From Aequorivita todarodis (GTDB lineage: Bacteria; Bacteroidota; Bacteroidia; Flavobacteriales; Flavobacteriaceae), in assembly GCF_028561335.1 (NCBI RefSeq), contig NZ_JAQQTG010000016.1:5704-69703 (forward strand): a stretch of 64,000 nt of DNA. The letters are read 5' to 3'. Position numbers and translations under genes: made by a program. The notes beneath the pieces were generated by a model. That model was not told where the DNA came from. It saw nothing but the letters and a program-made list of their open reading frames with translations, and did not search any database. Below are positions 49,705-59,239 of the stretch, piece by piece. The number at the start of each line of letters is the position of its first letter. Position 1 is the first letter of the stretch.

Positions 49705-50787
49705 GTGGCAACAAAGAAAAAAAATACAAGTGCTTTAAACGAAAAAGAAGGCGTTTCGCAACCAGAAACCTTAAACATGGAAGCTGTGAAGCAACTCCAA
49801 ACCCAAAAAAAGAGGGCGCAATCCGTCGGGGAACTGATCGCTGGAATCTTAAATAAAAACCAAACCGCACTTAGCCAGGCCATTACCATTATTGAAAGCA
49901 CGGCCCAAAAACACCAACTGCAAGCAAAGGAAATTATTGAAAAATGCCTGCCGCACGCAAACCGATCAATTCGCATCGGCATTACGGGCGTTCCCGGCGT
50001 GGGCAAAAGCACGTTTATTGAAAGCTTTGGAAAACTGTTGATTTCCGAAGGAAAAAAAGTGGCAGTACTTACCGTGGACCCAAGCAGCAGCATTAGCAAA
50101 GGGAGCATTTTGGGCGACAAAACCCGAATGGAGGAATTGGTAAAAGAAAAAAACGCTTATATCCGTCCTTCAGCCAGTGGCGATACCTTGGGCGGCGTGG
50201 CCCGAAAAACGCGCGAAACCATCATCCTCTGCGAAGCCGCAGGTTTTGATGTGATCCTGATTGAAACCGTGGGCGTTGGCCAAAGTGAGACTGCAGTCCA
50301 TTCTATGACAGATTTCTTCCTGTTGCTAAAACTTGCCGGTGCCGGCGATGAACTGCAGGGCATTAAACGCGGCATTATGGAAATGGCAGACTCCATTGTT
50401 ATCAACAAGGCCGATGGCGACAATTTAAAGGCCGCAAAGATGGCGAAAAACGAATTTAACCGTGCCCTTCATCTCTATCCCGCCAAGGAAAGCGGCTGGG
50501 CACCAAAAACACTTTTGTGCAGCGCCCTTAAAAATGAAGGCATTGCTGAAATCTGGGAAGTGGTTTCAAATTATTTTGAAACCGTAAAAGGCAACGGCTA
50601 TTTTCAATATAAGAGAAAAGAGCAAAATAAATTCTGGTTAATGCAAACCATTGAAAGTCGATTAAAAAGTGAATTTTACGCGAATCCTTCAGTAAAAGTA
50701 GAACTGGAAAAACAGCTGAAAGCTTTGGATGAAAACAGGACTACTCCTTTTGCGGCGGCGGAGAAAATCTTAAGTTTTAAAAATTAA
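49705..50787 (+). CDS. meaB: Methylmalonyl-CoA mutase-associated GTPase MeaB/ArgK
   Basis: 360 residues with a GTG start; an ATG at codon 25 gives a 336-aa version closer to common family length, so the true start is uncertain. GVPGVGKSTF (95-104) is the P-loop, DPSSSISKGSILGDKTRM the switch I region, ETVGVGQSE the switch II/G3 region and INKADGDN the G4 motif. It guards and reactivates adenosylcobalamin-dependent methylmalonyl-CoA mutase in the cytoplasm. The mutase genes are not in the window, but the adenosyltransferase at 22797 serves the same cofactor. The stop codon overlaps that of the convergent surface-protein gene by two bases (TTAA). Confidence 0.93.
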   Translation: MATKKKNTSALNEKEGVSQPETLNMEAVKQLQTQKKRAQSVGELIAGILNKNQTALSQAITIIESTAQKHQLQAKEIIEKCLPHANRSIRIGITGVPGVGKSTFIESFGKLLISEGKKVAVLTVDPSSSISKGSILGDKTRMEELVKEKNAYIRPSASGDTLGGVARKTRETIILCEAAGFDVILIETVGVGQSETAVHSMTDFFLLLKLAGAGDELQGIKRGIMEMADSIVINKADGDNLKAAKMAKNEFNRALHLYPAKESGWAPKTLLCSALKNEGIAEIWEVVSNYFETVKGNGYFQYKRKEQNKFWLMQTIESRLKSEFYANPSVKVELEKQLKALDENRTTPFAAAEKILSFKN

Positions 50788-53700
50788 TTCTTAATCAATT
50801 TCTTTACAGTTTCCTTTGCTTTATCATCCCTCAATTTTACAAAATAGATTCCGTTTGAAAGTTTCTCTGTTTCTATGAAATAGATGCCATTTGGGTTGAA
50901 TTGTTTTAATAAGAGTTGGCCCAATTCGTTATAGATATCAATTTGCTGAATTGTACCATTGTATTTAATTGAAACATTCCCTTTTGTGGGAACTGGAAAT
51001 AATGACAATTCTTTCCAAGAATTCTCTGGCACACTTAATTCATCAATTATCGTAGTTGTTACGGTATTGGTTATAATTGGTGGATTGAAGTCGAAAAATA
51101 TATTTGCAGTATTGTTCACAAAATCACCAATTTGAAGGTCAAGCATTGGAAGTACCTGAAACGCAATGTATCCTTTACTAGCTTCGGGATCGGTACTTTC
51201 TGGAGGAAGGTCTATGTTTTCAAATATGAAATAAACCTCATTATCATTCCTTATTTCAACCCGATAGTCGTGACTAGAGGATAGGGTTCTGACGGTGTTC
51301 CAGTTTAAGTTATCGCTCAATTGATCGCTAATTTTTACTGTAGTGGCATTAGCCGTACCCGTATTCTGAAAACGAACAACATAATCTAAATATTCACTCG
51401 CTTCTTCAATAAAAATAGAAACACCTTGAGCCACTTGCTTGTCATTTGGATCATAGGAGTTTACGATTATTTGATTCAAATCGGCTACATTATTGTCTGG
51501 ATTTATATCCGAACTTATGGGGTTAATAATTGCACTGAACTGTAACACATCGTCCCCTTGGTTTATTGGGGGTGGAAATGTATTGAAAACAGCCCTGATC
51601 TCTCTGGATTGGAAGGGAACCAAATCTGTAAAATCCCATGAAATAAGGTTTCCATTTATACTTGTCTGTGAGGGATCAGCTATTAAAAAACCTTGTCGGG
51701 AATCGTCAAATTGTAAGCTTACTTCCCCGTCCAGAGGTTGGGTTCCCAAGTTTTCATAGACTATCAAATATTCTGAATCAAACCCCGGCCGTGCCGCGTC
51801 TAAAGGCAGGATGGAAACTCGGAGGTCATCAAAAACAGTAGTGGCGGTTAAACAGAAATCGGCGGTGTCTTCGTTTCCATTTCCTGTGAAAACTGTAGTG
51901 ACCGAAGCTGGTGCTGCTTCAAAATTCGCTGGTAAAGATTCAGAATTGATTGTAGTGGTAAAGGTACCTTCACCTACAAAAACGACATAAGAACCATCTT
52001 CATTTGTCAATGTTCTGTAATTGTTTACGCCATTGGTAACATCAACAAGTAGGGAGCTAGCGTTATAATCTGATTGATCGCAACCGTTTGTGTCAAAATC
52101 ATAACGAATATTTCCTAAAATGGTGTTGTAATTGCATAGGCTCAAAATTTCGGTATCGGTATTACAATCCGACCTGTTACTGTAAATATTGTAATCGGTA
52201 GATGACTGTAAATAACCGCAGACAGGCAAAATGGAGCACATACTCAAATTATCATTAAAGGAAATGTTGAGATAATCAAGCAAATTATAATCTAAATTAT
52301 TAAGTCCTTCAAGACTAGTTAGACTGTAATTTTCTTTAATTATTAATTCTCCATTCACAGAGTGTAAATTTTCAAGACCTACGAAATTCTGTAGCCAAGT
52401 ATTATAATCTAATTGCAAATCTCCCCCTACCGTTTCCAAACTTGAAATACCATTCAGTGATTCCATTATTCCAGAAATCCTGAAATTTCCGCCAATAGAA
52501 TTCAATTGTCCCAACCCTGTAAAATCAATTACTGGGTCACCTTGACTTGTTCCATATTGCGTGGGCACGGTATTGAAATTCCCGCCAATAGAAGTTAAAT
52601 TGTCCAGCCCAGAATAGGTAGAAAAATCTCCACGGATCAAACAATCACCTGTTATTGTTGTCAGTCCTTCCAAACCATATAAACCAGGCATATTATAGGT
52701 GCTGTCTAAATACAAATTTCCATTTATAGTCGTAACATTTTGCCAACCGGATAAGGAACTAAGGGTTCCTATCAGCGTAACATCACCACCAATGGAGGTA
52801 ATGGAATTCATAATGAGATTTACAGCTGTGCCGTTTCCTAAATCCTCTAATCTAAAATAATCCCCTACAGTGGTTAAATTATCCAAGTTTAAATACGTGG
52901 TCATTTGTTCTATTTCAAAATGGCCACTTACATTTTCTAAGGAAGAAAAACTTACGTGATTTAACCCATTGCGAATTATTTCAACATTCCCTGGAATATC
53001 AACCAAAGAGTTCATTTCAATTTTATTTACGGCACTCTGGTAAAATGTAATAAAATCGCCCAAGGAGGTCAAAACATTCATCCCGGGAATTTCCTTAAGG
53101 CCATCACATCCAATAACCGAAATACCACCCCCAACGGTAGTTAAATTTGGTGGCCAGTAAAAATATTCAAAATCAAAATCTATATCAAATAAGTAGAACG
53201 TTCCACCAATGGACTCCAATGAATCAAATCCTTGAAATTGGGGAACAAAAGTGATGTATCTGTAGGATAGGTCGCCACCAATAGTAATCAAGGAGTCAAA
53301 ACCTGTGTTTATTTTGCACTTGCCCATATACAACTCTCCACCAATGGTCAATAGGTTATTCAAGCCCTCCACATCCTGAAAAGAATCCATATTGTTAAAT
53401 CTTAAAGAACCACCAATAGAGGTTAATTGTGTCAATGTATTTAGATTCCCAATACTTACTCTATCAAACAAAACATTTCCACCAATGGATGTTAATGTAT
53501 TGAAGTTTGGCAAAGATCCCAGAAAAGGGCAAGTTGAAAATCTCATATCGCCACCAATCGTTGCCAAGGTTTCAAAACCCTGGAAGGTTGATGCAATGGA
53601 ATTGCTACTGAAAATAAAATCGCCTTCAACAGTTGAAACCAAGGGAAAAGGATTGATATTACTCAGCGATTGATTATTCTCTATTGAAAAATCTCCATGA

Positions 53701-55181
53701 ATGGTTGCTATGGAATTAAAGCCATTTATTGTATTTAAATTTGAATTTGTTTTAATAGAAAAGGAACCCACGGTTTCCAAAGAATTAAATGTATTTATGG
53801 ATTGAAGCGCTGGATTGCTATTTATGGAAAATGATCCTGTAATCTCCGTAACACTACTGAAACCGGAAAAGTTTATCAAATGATTGTTGTTATTAAGGTT
53901 AAAATCGGAACCTACGGAAAGTAAGGAAGAAAATCCATCCAGTGTAACCAAATTAGTATTGCCGCTTAAAAGCAACCCAGAGCTAATGGTTTCAACGTTG
54001 TTGAACCCTGAAATTGTATGTAAATTGATAGAACCGGTAATTTCTATAGAACCTGGCAGATTTGTTAAACTCTCAAAACCTGTTACGGTAAGTAGGGAAT
54101 AATTATTATTTAAAATCAAATCTCCTCCTAAGTTGGAAAGAGTATTGAATTCTGGAATAGTGGCCAATTGTGAATTACCGTAAATCTTAAAATAATCGCC
54201 AATGGAAGTCAGCGAATTAAATCCAGCAATGGAATTGAGAATATTATTATCAAAAACAGCCATATAACCCCCTATTTCCGAAATGTCAGAAAAATCTATA
54301 TTGGTAAGAAAATCACAATTATTAATGAGCAATGACCCCCCGATAGTTTGTAGTGTTGCACTATTCATGGTCTCTATTTTACCGTTGGTAATAATAAAAT
54401 CGCCACCTATTGATTGAAGCGATAACAACCCGTCCATATCTGTAATTTTTGAATTGGTATTCAAGTCCAAATTCCCGCCGATACTGGTAAGTGCATCCAA
54501 TCCATTAAAGGAACTTAATTGATTGGTTATATCCAGATTGCCGCCAATACTTTCCAAATTTTGGAATCCATCGAAATCCAAAACATTATAACTGATATTA
54601 AAAACTATAAAATTGCCGCCAATACTTTCCAGACTATTTGCGCCGGAAAGACTGGTAAGACGAGTGTTATTCTTAAATTTAAGATCTCCTCCAATTGTGG
54701 TTAAAACATCCAAACCCATTAGACTAATTATCTGATAATTTAATTCAGCGTCCAAAGATCCTCCAATGGTTGTAAGGGAATCCAAACCAGAAAATCTTTT
54801 TATACTACGGGCAACAAAATCACCACCGATGGTGGTGAGGGAACCAAGACCAAGGCAGTCATAAAACAAAGTCCCAGAAACTTCAAATTTCCCAGAAATA
54901 GTTGTTAGGTTCTCTAACCCCGTTGCACGATGTAAAAGACCATTTGCTGTTATCACAAAATCTCCATCAATAGATGTTATGGAATTCAAACCATTTAAGT
55001 TTTCAATAGTGCTTCCACTAATGGTCAAATTGTCGGTGAGTTGGGTACAGCCGGGGTAATTTATTGCAAAATTATCAATATCCGCTTGTGTGGAAAGTAC
55101 TATAGGTCCCACCGGACATTGCGCAGCAATATAATTAAAACAGAAAAGTATGAGAGAGGCGAGTAATGTAGTTTTACGCAT
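50784..55181 (-). CDS. Giant T9SS-secreted repeat protein (receptor-L/LRR-like, DUF7619-type domain)
   Basis: 1465 residues from the ATG at 55181; an in-frame TTG 15 bp earlier is less likely. Signal peptide (TTLLASLILFCFNYIAAQ). Residues ~40-1040 are dozens of 20-25-residue repeats with the pattern LTSIGGDLxLxxNxxLxxLxGL, like the right-handed solenoid of receptor L-domains. Next comes a carboxypeptidase-regulatory-like segment (ILGNIRYDFDTNGCDQSDYN), then a domain with NSYDPNDKQVAQGVSIFIEE and VNNTANIFFDFNPPIITN typical of DUF7619-type surface proteins. It ends in a T9SS sorting domain (LSLFPVPTKGNVSIKYNG...VKKLIKN). Likely an adhesin or ligand-binding surface protein. Its stop overlaps that of meaB. 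Confidence 0.87.
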   Translation of the reverse strand: MRKTTLLASLILFCFNYIAAQCPVGPIVLSTQADIDNFAINYPGCTQLTDNLTISGSTIENLNGLNSITSIDGDFVITANGLLHRATGLENLTTISGKFEVSGTLFYDCLGLGSLTTIGGDFVARSIKRFSGLDSLTTIGGSLDAELNYQIISLMGLDVLTTIGGDLKFKNNTRLTSLSGANSLESIGGNFIVFNISYNVLDFDGFQNLESIGGNLDITNQLSSFNGLDALTSIGGNLDLNTNSKITDMDGLLSLQSIGGDFIITNGKIETMNSATLQTIGGSLLINNCDFLTNIDFSDISEIGGYMAVFDNNILNSIAGFNSLTSIGDYFKIYGNSQLATIPEFNTLSNLGGDLILNNNYSLLTVTGFESLTNLPGSIEITGSINLHTISGFNNVETISSGLLLSGNTNLVTLDGFSSLLSVGSDFNLNNNNHLINFSGFSSVTEITGSFSINSNPALQSINTFNSLETVGSFSIKTNSNLNTINGFNSIATIHGDFSIENNQSLSNINPFPLVSTVEGDFIFSSNSIASTFQGFETLATIGGDMRFSTCPFLGSLPNFNTLTSIGGNVLFDRVSIGNLNTLTQLTSIGGSLRFNNMDSFQDVEGLNNLLTIGGELYMGKCKINTGFDSLITIGGDLSYRYITFVPQFQGFDSLESIGGTFYLFDIDFDFEYFYWPPNLTTVGGGISVIGCDGLKEIPGMNVLTSLGDFITFYQSAVNKIEMNSLVDIPGNVEIIRNGLNHVSFSSLENVSGHFEIEQMTTYLNLDNLTTVGDYFRLEDLGNGTAVNLIMNSITSIGGDVTLIGTLSSLSGWQNVTTINGNLYLDSTYNMPGLYGLEGLTTITGDCLIRGDFSTYSGLDNLTSIGGNFNTVPTQYGTSQGDPVIDFTGLGQLNSIGGNFRISGIMESLNGISSLETVGGDLQLDYNTWLQNFVGLENLHSVNGELIIKENYSLTSLEGLNNLDYNLLDYLNISFNDNLSMCSILPVCGYLQSSTDYNIYSNRSDCNTDTEILSLCNYNTILGNIRYDFDTNGCDQSDYNASSLLVDVTNGVNNYRTLTNEDGSYVVFVGEGTFTTTINSESLPANFEAAPASVTTVFTGNGNEDTADFCLTATTVFDDLRVSILPLDAARPGFDSEYLIVYENLGTQPLDGEVSLQFDDSRQGFLIADPSQTSINGNLISWDFTDLVPFQSREIRAVFNTFPPPINQGDDVLQFSAIINPISSDINPDNNVADLNQIIVNSYDPNDKQVAQGVSIFIEEASEYLDYVVRFQNTGTANATTVKISDQLSDNLNWNTVRTLSSSHDYRVEIRNDNEVYFIFENIDLPPESTDPEASKGYIAFQVLPMLDLQIGDFVNNTANIFFDFNPPIITNTVTTTIIDELSVPENSWKELSLFPVPTKGNVSIKYNGTIQQIDIYNELGQLLLKQFNPNGIYFIETEKLSNGIYFVKLRDDKAKETVKKLIKN

Positions 55182-55296
55182 GTTTTTTTTCGCCAATATA
55201 CATTATTTTTAATTTCTTTAACAAAATTATAACATTGAAAAACATCGCAAAAGTATCTAATCAGAATAATATTCTGAAAACTAATCGATTACTATA

Positions 55297-55436
55297 TTAA
55301 AAATTATTTTTAAACCATTCGGCCGGTGCTTCCAAACCCGCTTTTAGCGTAGTCTGTGGGTTGTAGTTCAATAATTTTCTGGCCTTGTCTATGTGCGCTT
55401 TGGTCTGCGAATGGTCGCCGGCGAGGGGCGGTTTCC
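55297..55436 (-). pseudogene. Remnant of an NAD-dependent epimerase gene (3' end only)
   Basis: 140 bp nearly identical to the 3' end of the epimerase gene at 60298-60437, in the same orientation, starting exactly at the stop codon. Read on the minus strand it gives ...DKARKLLNYNPQTTLKAGLE...EWFKNNF and TAA, about 46 in-frame residues; nothing upstream continues the gene. The rest of 55182-55522 shows only an ATCTCCAA/TTGGAGAT hairpin near 55458-55489. It is a footprint of duplication, deletion or recombination around the 55.4-60.3 kb block. Confidence 0.9.
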
Positions 55437-55522
55437 CTTAAAAGATGAAAAGTAGAAATCTCCAATGATGGCTGCTATATTTTGGAGATATAAAATACAT
55501 TTCAGATTTCACCCATTGGAAC

Positions 55523-56263
55523 TTAGATTACAATCCTTTCCCTATGTAATTTCACCGAAACGTAAAAAATAAGAAGTGTCAAAATTCCAAAAAGCACGGC
55601 GGATGACCCTATGGTTCCCAAGTCTAGCCCACCTTTATCGGTAGATTTGGTGAGCAAATCTCCAAAAGTGGCACCAAAGGGTCTAGTAAGTACAAATGCT
55701 ATCCAAAACAGAATAACGTTCGATATTTTGGTGAAAAAATGTAAAAGAGCGGTAATCAAGATTAGCGAACCTATCAAGAATGCTCCGCCGCTAAAGCCCA
55801 ATCCTGAATCATCCGCCAAATAATCACCAAGCGCTGTTCCCAAAGTATTTGAAATTAAAATGGTTATCCAATAGAACATTTCGGGCCTAAAGTTTTTAAT
55901 ATCGGTAACTGAAAGTGAACCCTCAATTTTGTACCAAATAAAAAGTATGGAAACGAGCATTATGGCCAATATAGATGCCCCCGTTGCGTAACCCAGGCCC
56001 AAGGTTCTATCCATAAAATCAGACATCGTAGTGCCGGCCGTGCTCGTGGCAATAATAACCAACCAGTACAAAATAGGAATGTATTTTTTTACGCTCAACT
56101 GGGCTATTAGCGTTGCAATAAAAAAACCAATCAGAATTATGGAACTAAGCCCGTACCCAATATTGAACTTCATCGAAAGCATGTCGCCCGCGGTTTCTCC
56201 CAAGGTAGTTGCGCAAATTTTCATTATCCAAAAAACCAATGTTACTTCAGCTACTTTTTTCAT
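55523..56263 (-). CDS. DUF347 repeat membrane protein (COG4705-like)
   Basis: 246 residues from the ATG at 56263 (MKKVAEVTLVFW); the longer reading begins with TTG and overlaps the lipid kinase gene. There are eight or so hydrophobic segments arranged as four internal repeats, each starting with a T-x-G-x-x-x-x-D signature: ATTLGETAGDM, TSTAGTTMSDF, SNTLGTALGDY and RPFGATFGDLL. Each is followed by a Gly-rich turn such as NIGYG or GLGYATG. This matches the DUF347/COG4705 family of presumed membrane transporters of unknown substrate. Last gene of the minus-strand block, 5 bp after the lipid kinase gene. Confidence 0.82.
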   Translation of the reverse strand: MKKVAEVTLVFWIMKICATTLGETAGDMLSMKFNIGYGLSSIILIGFFIATLIAQLSVKKYIPILYWLVIIATSTAGTTMSDFMDRTLGLGYATGASILAIMLVSILFIWYKIEGSLSVTDIKNFRPEMFYWITILISNTLGTALGDYLADDSGLGFSGGAFLIGSLILITALLHFFTKISNVILFWIAFVLTRPFGATFGDLLTKSTDKGGLDLGTIGSSAVLFGILTLLIFYVSVKLHRERIVI

Positions 56264-56268
56264 TTTTC

Positions 56269-57159
56269 TTATTTTTTTACACAAACAGTCAAATTCTTTG
56301 GATGGATTGCAATCTCAATGCTCGGTTCTTTCAGCGTGAAAAGCCCACCATCCTTTTGGACCTTTAAAATTGTATTGTCCAAATTCTTAATTTCCAAAGC
56401 CGTAAGTTGTTGAAACCGAACTTCCTTTAACCAATGATGTTTTTTGAAAAGAAATAGCACGGTAAAAAGCCCGAGTTTGAAACGTGAAAGTTCTGGCACG
56501 ATAACCACATCCAACAATCCGTCCTGCAATGAAGCGCGGGGCGTCAAGCTCATTTTATAACCCATTTCGTTTGAATTGGAAACAAAAAGCAAAAAGGGCG
56601 AAATCAATTCGGTGGTTCCGTTGTATTTCAGTTCCACCACATTTTTATAGTGATATTTTTTCAGCGTTCGAAAAGTAGATTGAACATAACTGAAAAGTTG
56701 GCGCGTCGTATTTTCCTCAAAGTCTGAAATGACGTGCGCATCAAAACCAACGCCAACATTGCTGAAAAATGGCTTACCGTTTATTGTTGCCGTATCAATC
56801 GCGATTGTATTTTGGTTTTTAATGATGCTGAGCGCTTTCTTAAAATTCTTCGGAATTTTCAAATTGGAAGCCAATCCATTGCCCGAACCCATCGGCAAAA
56901 TTCCCAAAACCACCGAAGTATTCACCAAACAGGAAGCTACTTCATTAATGGTTCCATCGCCACCGCAGGCAACTATAATTTGCGCGCCTTCTTCAATGGA
57001 AGCTTTTGTGAGGGCCGTGGCGTGTAAAACAAATTCGGTTTTCTTTATTGAAATTATAAATTCAGACTTCGGAAAATAGGCTTCCAACATATCGATGGAA
57101 AGTTCATTTTTCCCTTTCCCCGCAATTGGGTTTACAATAAAATGAAGATTAGTTTTCAA
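56269..57159 (-). CDS. Diacylglycerol kinase family lipid kinase
   Basis: 296 residues, starting with a TTG. The N-terminal IVNPIAGKGK and VACGGDGTINEVASCL (residues ~64-79) with GILPMGSGNGLASNL are the nucleotide-binding motifs of the DAGK catalytic family, followed by a beta-sandwich half containing NVGVGFDAHVI. It phosphorylates a lipid hydroxyl, probably diacylglycerol, at the inner membrane face. The start lies 11 bp inside the 3' end of the LtaS-type gene, so the two are coupled. In Gram-positives, lipoteichoic acid synthesis by LtaS releases diacylglycerol that DgkB recycles; a similar pairing is suggested here. Substrate is unproven. Confidence 0.85.
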   Translation of the reverse strand: MKTNLHFIVNPIAGKGKNELSIDMLEAYFPKSEFIISIKKTEFVLHATALTKASIEEGAQIIVACGGDGTINEVASCLVNTSVVLGILPMGSGNGLASNLKIPKNFKKALSIIKNQNTIAIDTATINGKPFFSNVGVGFDAHVISDFEENTTRQLFSYVQSTFRTLKKYHYKNVVELKYNGTTELISPFLLFVSNSNEMGYKMSLTPRASLQDGLLDVVIVPELSRFKLGLFTVLFLFKKHHWLKEVRFQQLTALEIKNLDNTILKVQKDGGLFTLKEPSIEIAIHPKNLTVCVKK

Positions 57160-59137
57160 GTCCCAAACTGTTTAGTTTCAACCCGCCATTTGAAAATAAA
57201 TAGTCGGCGGTCTGGTAGTTTGAAATTATTTCCTTCAGAAACGTTTCATCTTCTTTCAGCGGTAAAAGTTCGTTTGTTTCACGGTTCCATTGATAAAAAT
57301 TTGAAACCTTTTGGTCGCCCAAAACTAGTATGTTATCATTTTTTTTCAGCAGACCAAGTTTTCTGTAAGTACCCACAAAGGCGCGTTCTTCCTCAGGTTT
57401 CATTTTTAAAATATCCGTTCCGTATAAGTTGGAATTGTAGTTCCAATTTAAAATTGAAAAAAGCGTTGGAAAAATATCTATCTGCGAAGCCATTTTATCA
57501 ATCTTTAGGGGCGGAGTGTTTGGCAGATTTAGTATCAATGCGGGAATGTGATAATTTTTAACATCCAGTTCCTGCCGGCCAGCGCTGGAGGCGCAATGGT
57601 CTGCCATAATAATGATGACCGTGTTTTTATACCATTTCTTTTGCCGTGCTTTTTTCAAAAATTCACCAATCGCATAATCGGTATATTTTACGGCACCACT
57701 TCTCCCCGAGCCCGATGGAATGTCAATTTTTCCTTCCGGATAGGTGTATGGTCTGTGATTGGAAGTCGTCATCACAAAATCGAAAAAAGGTTCTCCGGCG
57801 TTGTGGGCTTCATCGGCAATTTTCATTACTTTGTTGTAAATATCTTCATCCCCAATTCCCCAAGCGTTTTCAAAAGTTACCTCATCATCCTCAATATTGG
57901 TGCGGGTTTTGGTAATGCTCGCATCCAGTAAAAAACCGCGGCCACGGTCCACGATGTTAAACCCGTTTCCGCCAAAAAAACTGTTCATATTGTCAAAATA
58001 GCCATCGCCACCGTAAAAGAAATTTCTGTTATAGCCTTTCTGCCTAAAAACCTCGCCAATGGTAAATAGCTGTTGGTTGTTTTCACGCTTCACGATGCTT
58101 CGGCCCGGAGTTGGCGGAATGGAAAGCGTAATAGCTTCCATCCCCCGAACGGTACGGGTTCCCGTGGCAAAAAGGTTGGTGAAAAACAGACTGTGGTTTG
58201 CCAGGGAATCCAAGGTTGGTGTAATGTTTTCGGTATTTCCGAAGCTTCCGAGAAACTTTGCGCTAAGGCTTTCCACACAAATAAAAATTACGTTGGGCCT
58301 TTCTTCGGGCAGCGAATCTGTATTCGAAATATTTCGATAAATCAATTCCTTTTCAGGAAAAAGCAGACTGTCGCCGCGCTTTTTAAATTCGTTTTTCACT
58401 TCGGAAAAAGCTTCGTTTAGAGGCAAAGTTTTGTAAAAATCTGTAAATGAAAGCTCGTTATTTTGAAAGGCCGCAAAGAAAGAATATATCCCAGTTTTTG
58501 CAATTTCGTTGTTGTACCGGTTTTCAAATTGCTCGGCATCCTTGTTTTTTACGAAGAGCGCAAAAACCAGAACAGTACCAACAACCAGCAGTGTGGGGAA
58601 CAGCTTCTCCCCAAAAGTACTTTCGCTTTGAAATGTTTTCTTAAAAATGCCCATTCGCACAGTGATAAAAAGAAGCGCTGCCGTAAGTATTAAAATTCCG
58701 CTCACCAATAATGGAATGGGGTACGATTCGTTGATGTTCTTTACTACTTCATAGGTATAAATTAAATAATCAACGGCGATAAAATTGAACCGATTTTTGA
58801 ATTCTTCCCAAAAAGTGATTTCCGCAAAAAAGGAAAAAAGAAATATCACAAGCCCCAGGGAATAGGCGAACCAGGTTGCTATCCTATCAAAAATTGACCC
58901 GTGCCACCGCCGTGGAAGCAACAATAAATAAAGGGCGTACGGCAGCGCGAAAAACGAAACCGTGCCCAAATCAAACAGGAAACCTATTAGGAATGTATTT
59001 GCTATTTTGAAAAAAGACAGGTCTATTTCCTTAAACACCCAAACCACAAAAATGAGCCGTAGGAGGGTGGATAGCATGATAAAAATTTTTACAAAGTAAA
59101 AAAGCAGTTTAAACCGGGAAGGGAATAGTTTGGACAC
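57149..59137 (-). CDS. LtaS-type phosphoglycerol transferase / sulfatase-fold membrane protein
   Basis: 662 residues starting with a GTG. Five hydrophobic segments occur in the first ~210 residues, followed by an extracytoplasmic sulfatase/alkaline-phosphatase domain: NVIFICVESLSAKFLGSFGN (metal-binding Glu), ATGTRTVRGMEA (probable catalytic Thr), DFVMTTSNHRPYTYPEG, and TVIIIMADHCASSAGRQEL (metal-binding Asp-His). This is the LTA synthase family layout, transferring phosphoglycerol or phosphoethanolamine groups from lipids to a glycan or membrane acceptor. Gram-negative members modify periplasmic glucans or lipids. Co-encoded with a lipid kinase and a DUF347 membrane protein. Confidence 0.87.
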   Translation of the reverse strand: MSKLFPSRFKLLFYFVKIFIMLSTLLRLIFVVWVFKEIDLSFFKIANTFLIGFLFDLGTVSFFALPYALYLLLLPRRWHGSIFDRIATWFAYSLGLVIFLFSFFAEITFWEEFKNRFNFIAVDYLIYTYEVVKNINESYPIPLLVSGILILTAALLFITVRMGIFKKTFQSESTFGEKLFPTLLVVGTVLVFALFVKNKDAEQFENRYNNEIAKTGIYSFFAAFQNNELSFTDFYKTLPLNEAFSEVKNEFKKRGDSLLFPEKELIYRNISNTDSLPEERPNVIFICVESLSAKFLGSFGNTENITPTLDSLANHSLFFTNLFATGTRTVRGMEAITLSIPPTPGRSIVKRENNQQLFTIGEVFRQKGYNRNFFYGGDGYFDNMNSFFGGNGFNIVDRGRGFLLDASITKTRTNIEDDEVTFENAWGIGDEDIYNKVMKIADEAHNAGEPFFDFVMTTSNHRPYTYPEGKIDIPSGSGRSGAVKYTDYAIGEFLKKARQKKWYKNTVIIIMADHCASSAGRQELDVKNYHIPALILNLPNTPPLKIDKMASQIDIFPTLFSILNWNYNSNLYGTDILKMKPEEERAFVGTYRKLGLLKKNDNILVLGDQKVSNFYQWNRETNELLPLKEDETFLKEIISNYQTADYLFSNGGLKLNSLGLEN

Positions 59138-59239
59138 GCTGAAATCAATTTAAGTACGAAGGTAGTATCTAAACTGAAGAGCCCCTATTTATAGTGTCCC
59201 GAGGATGTCCTATATGGTTATGTTGGACATATTTTGCAG

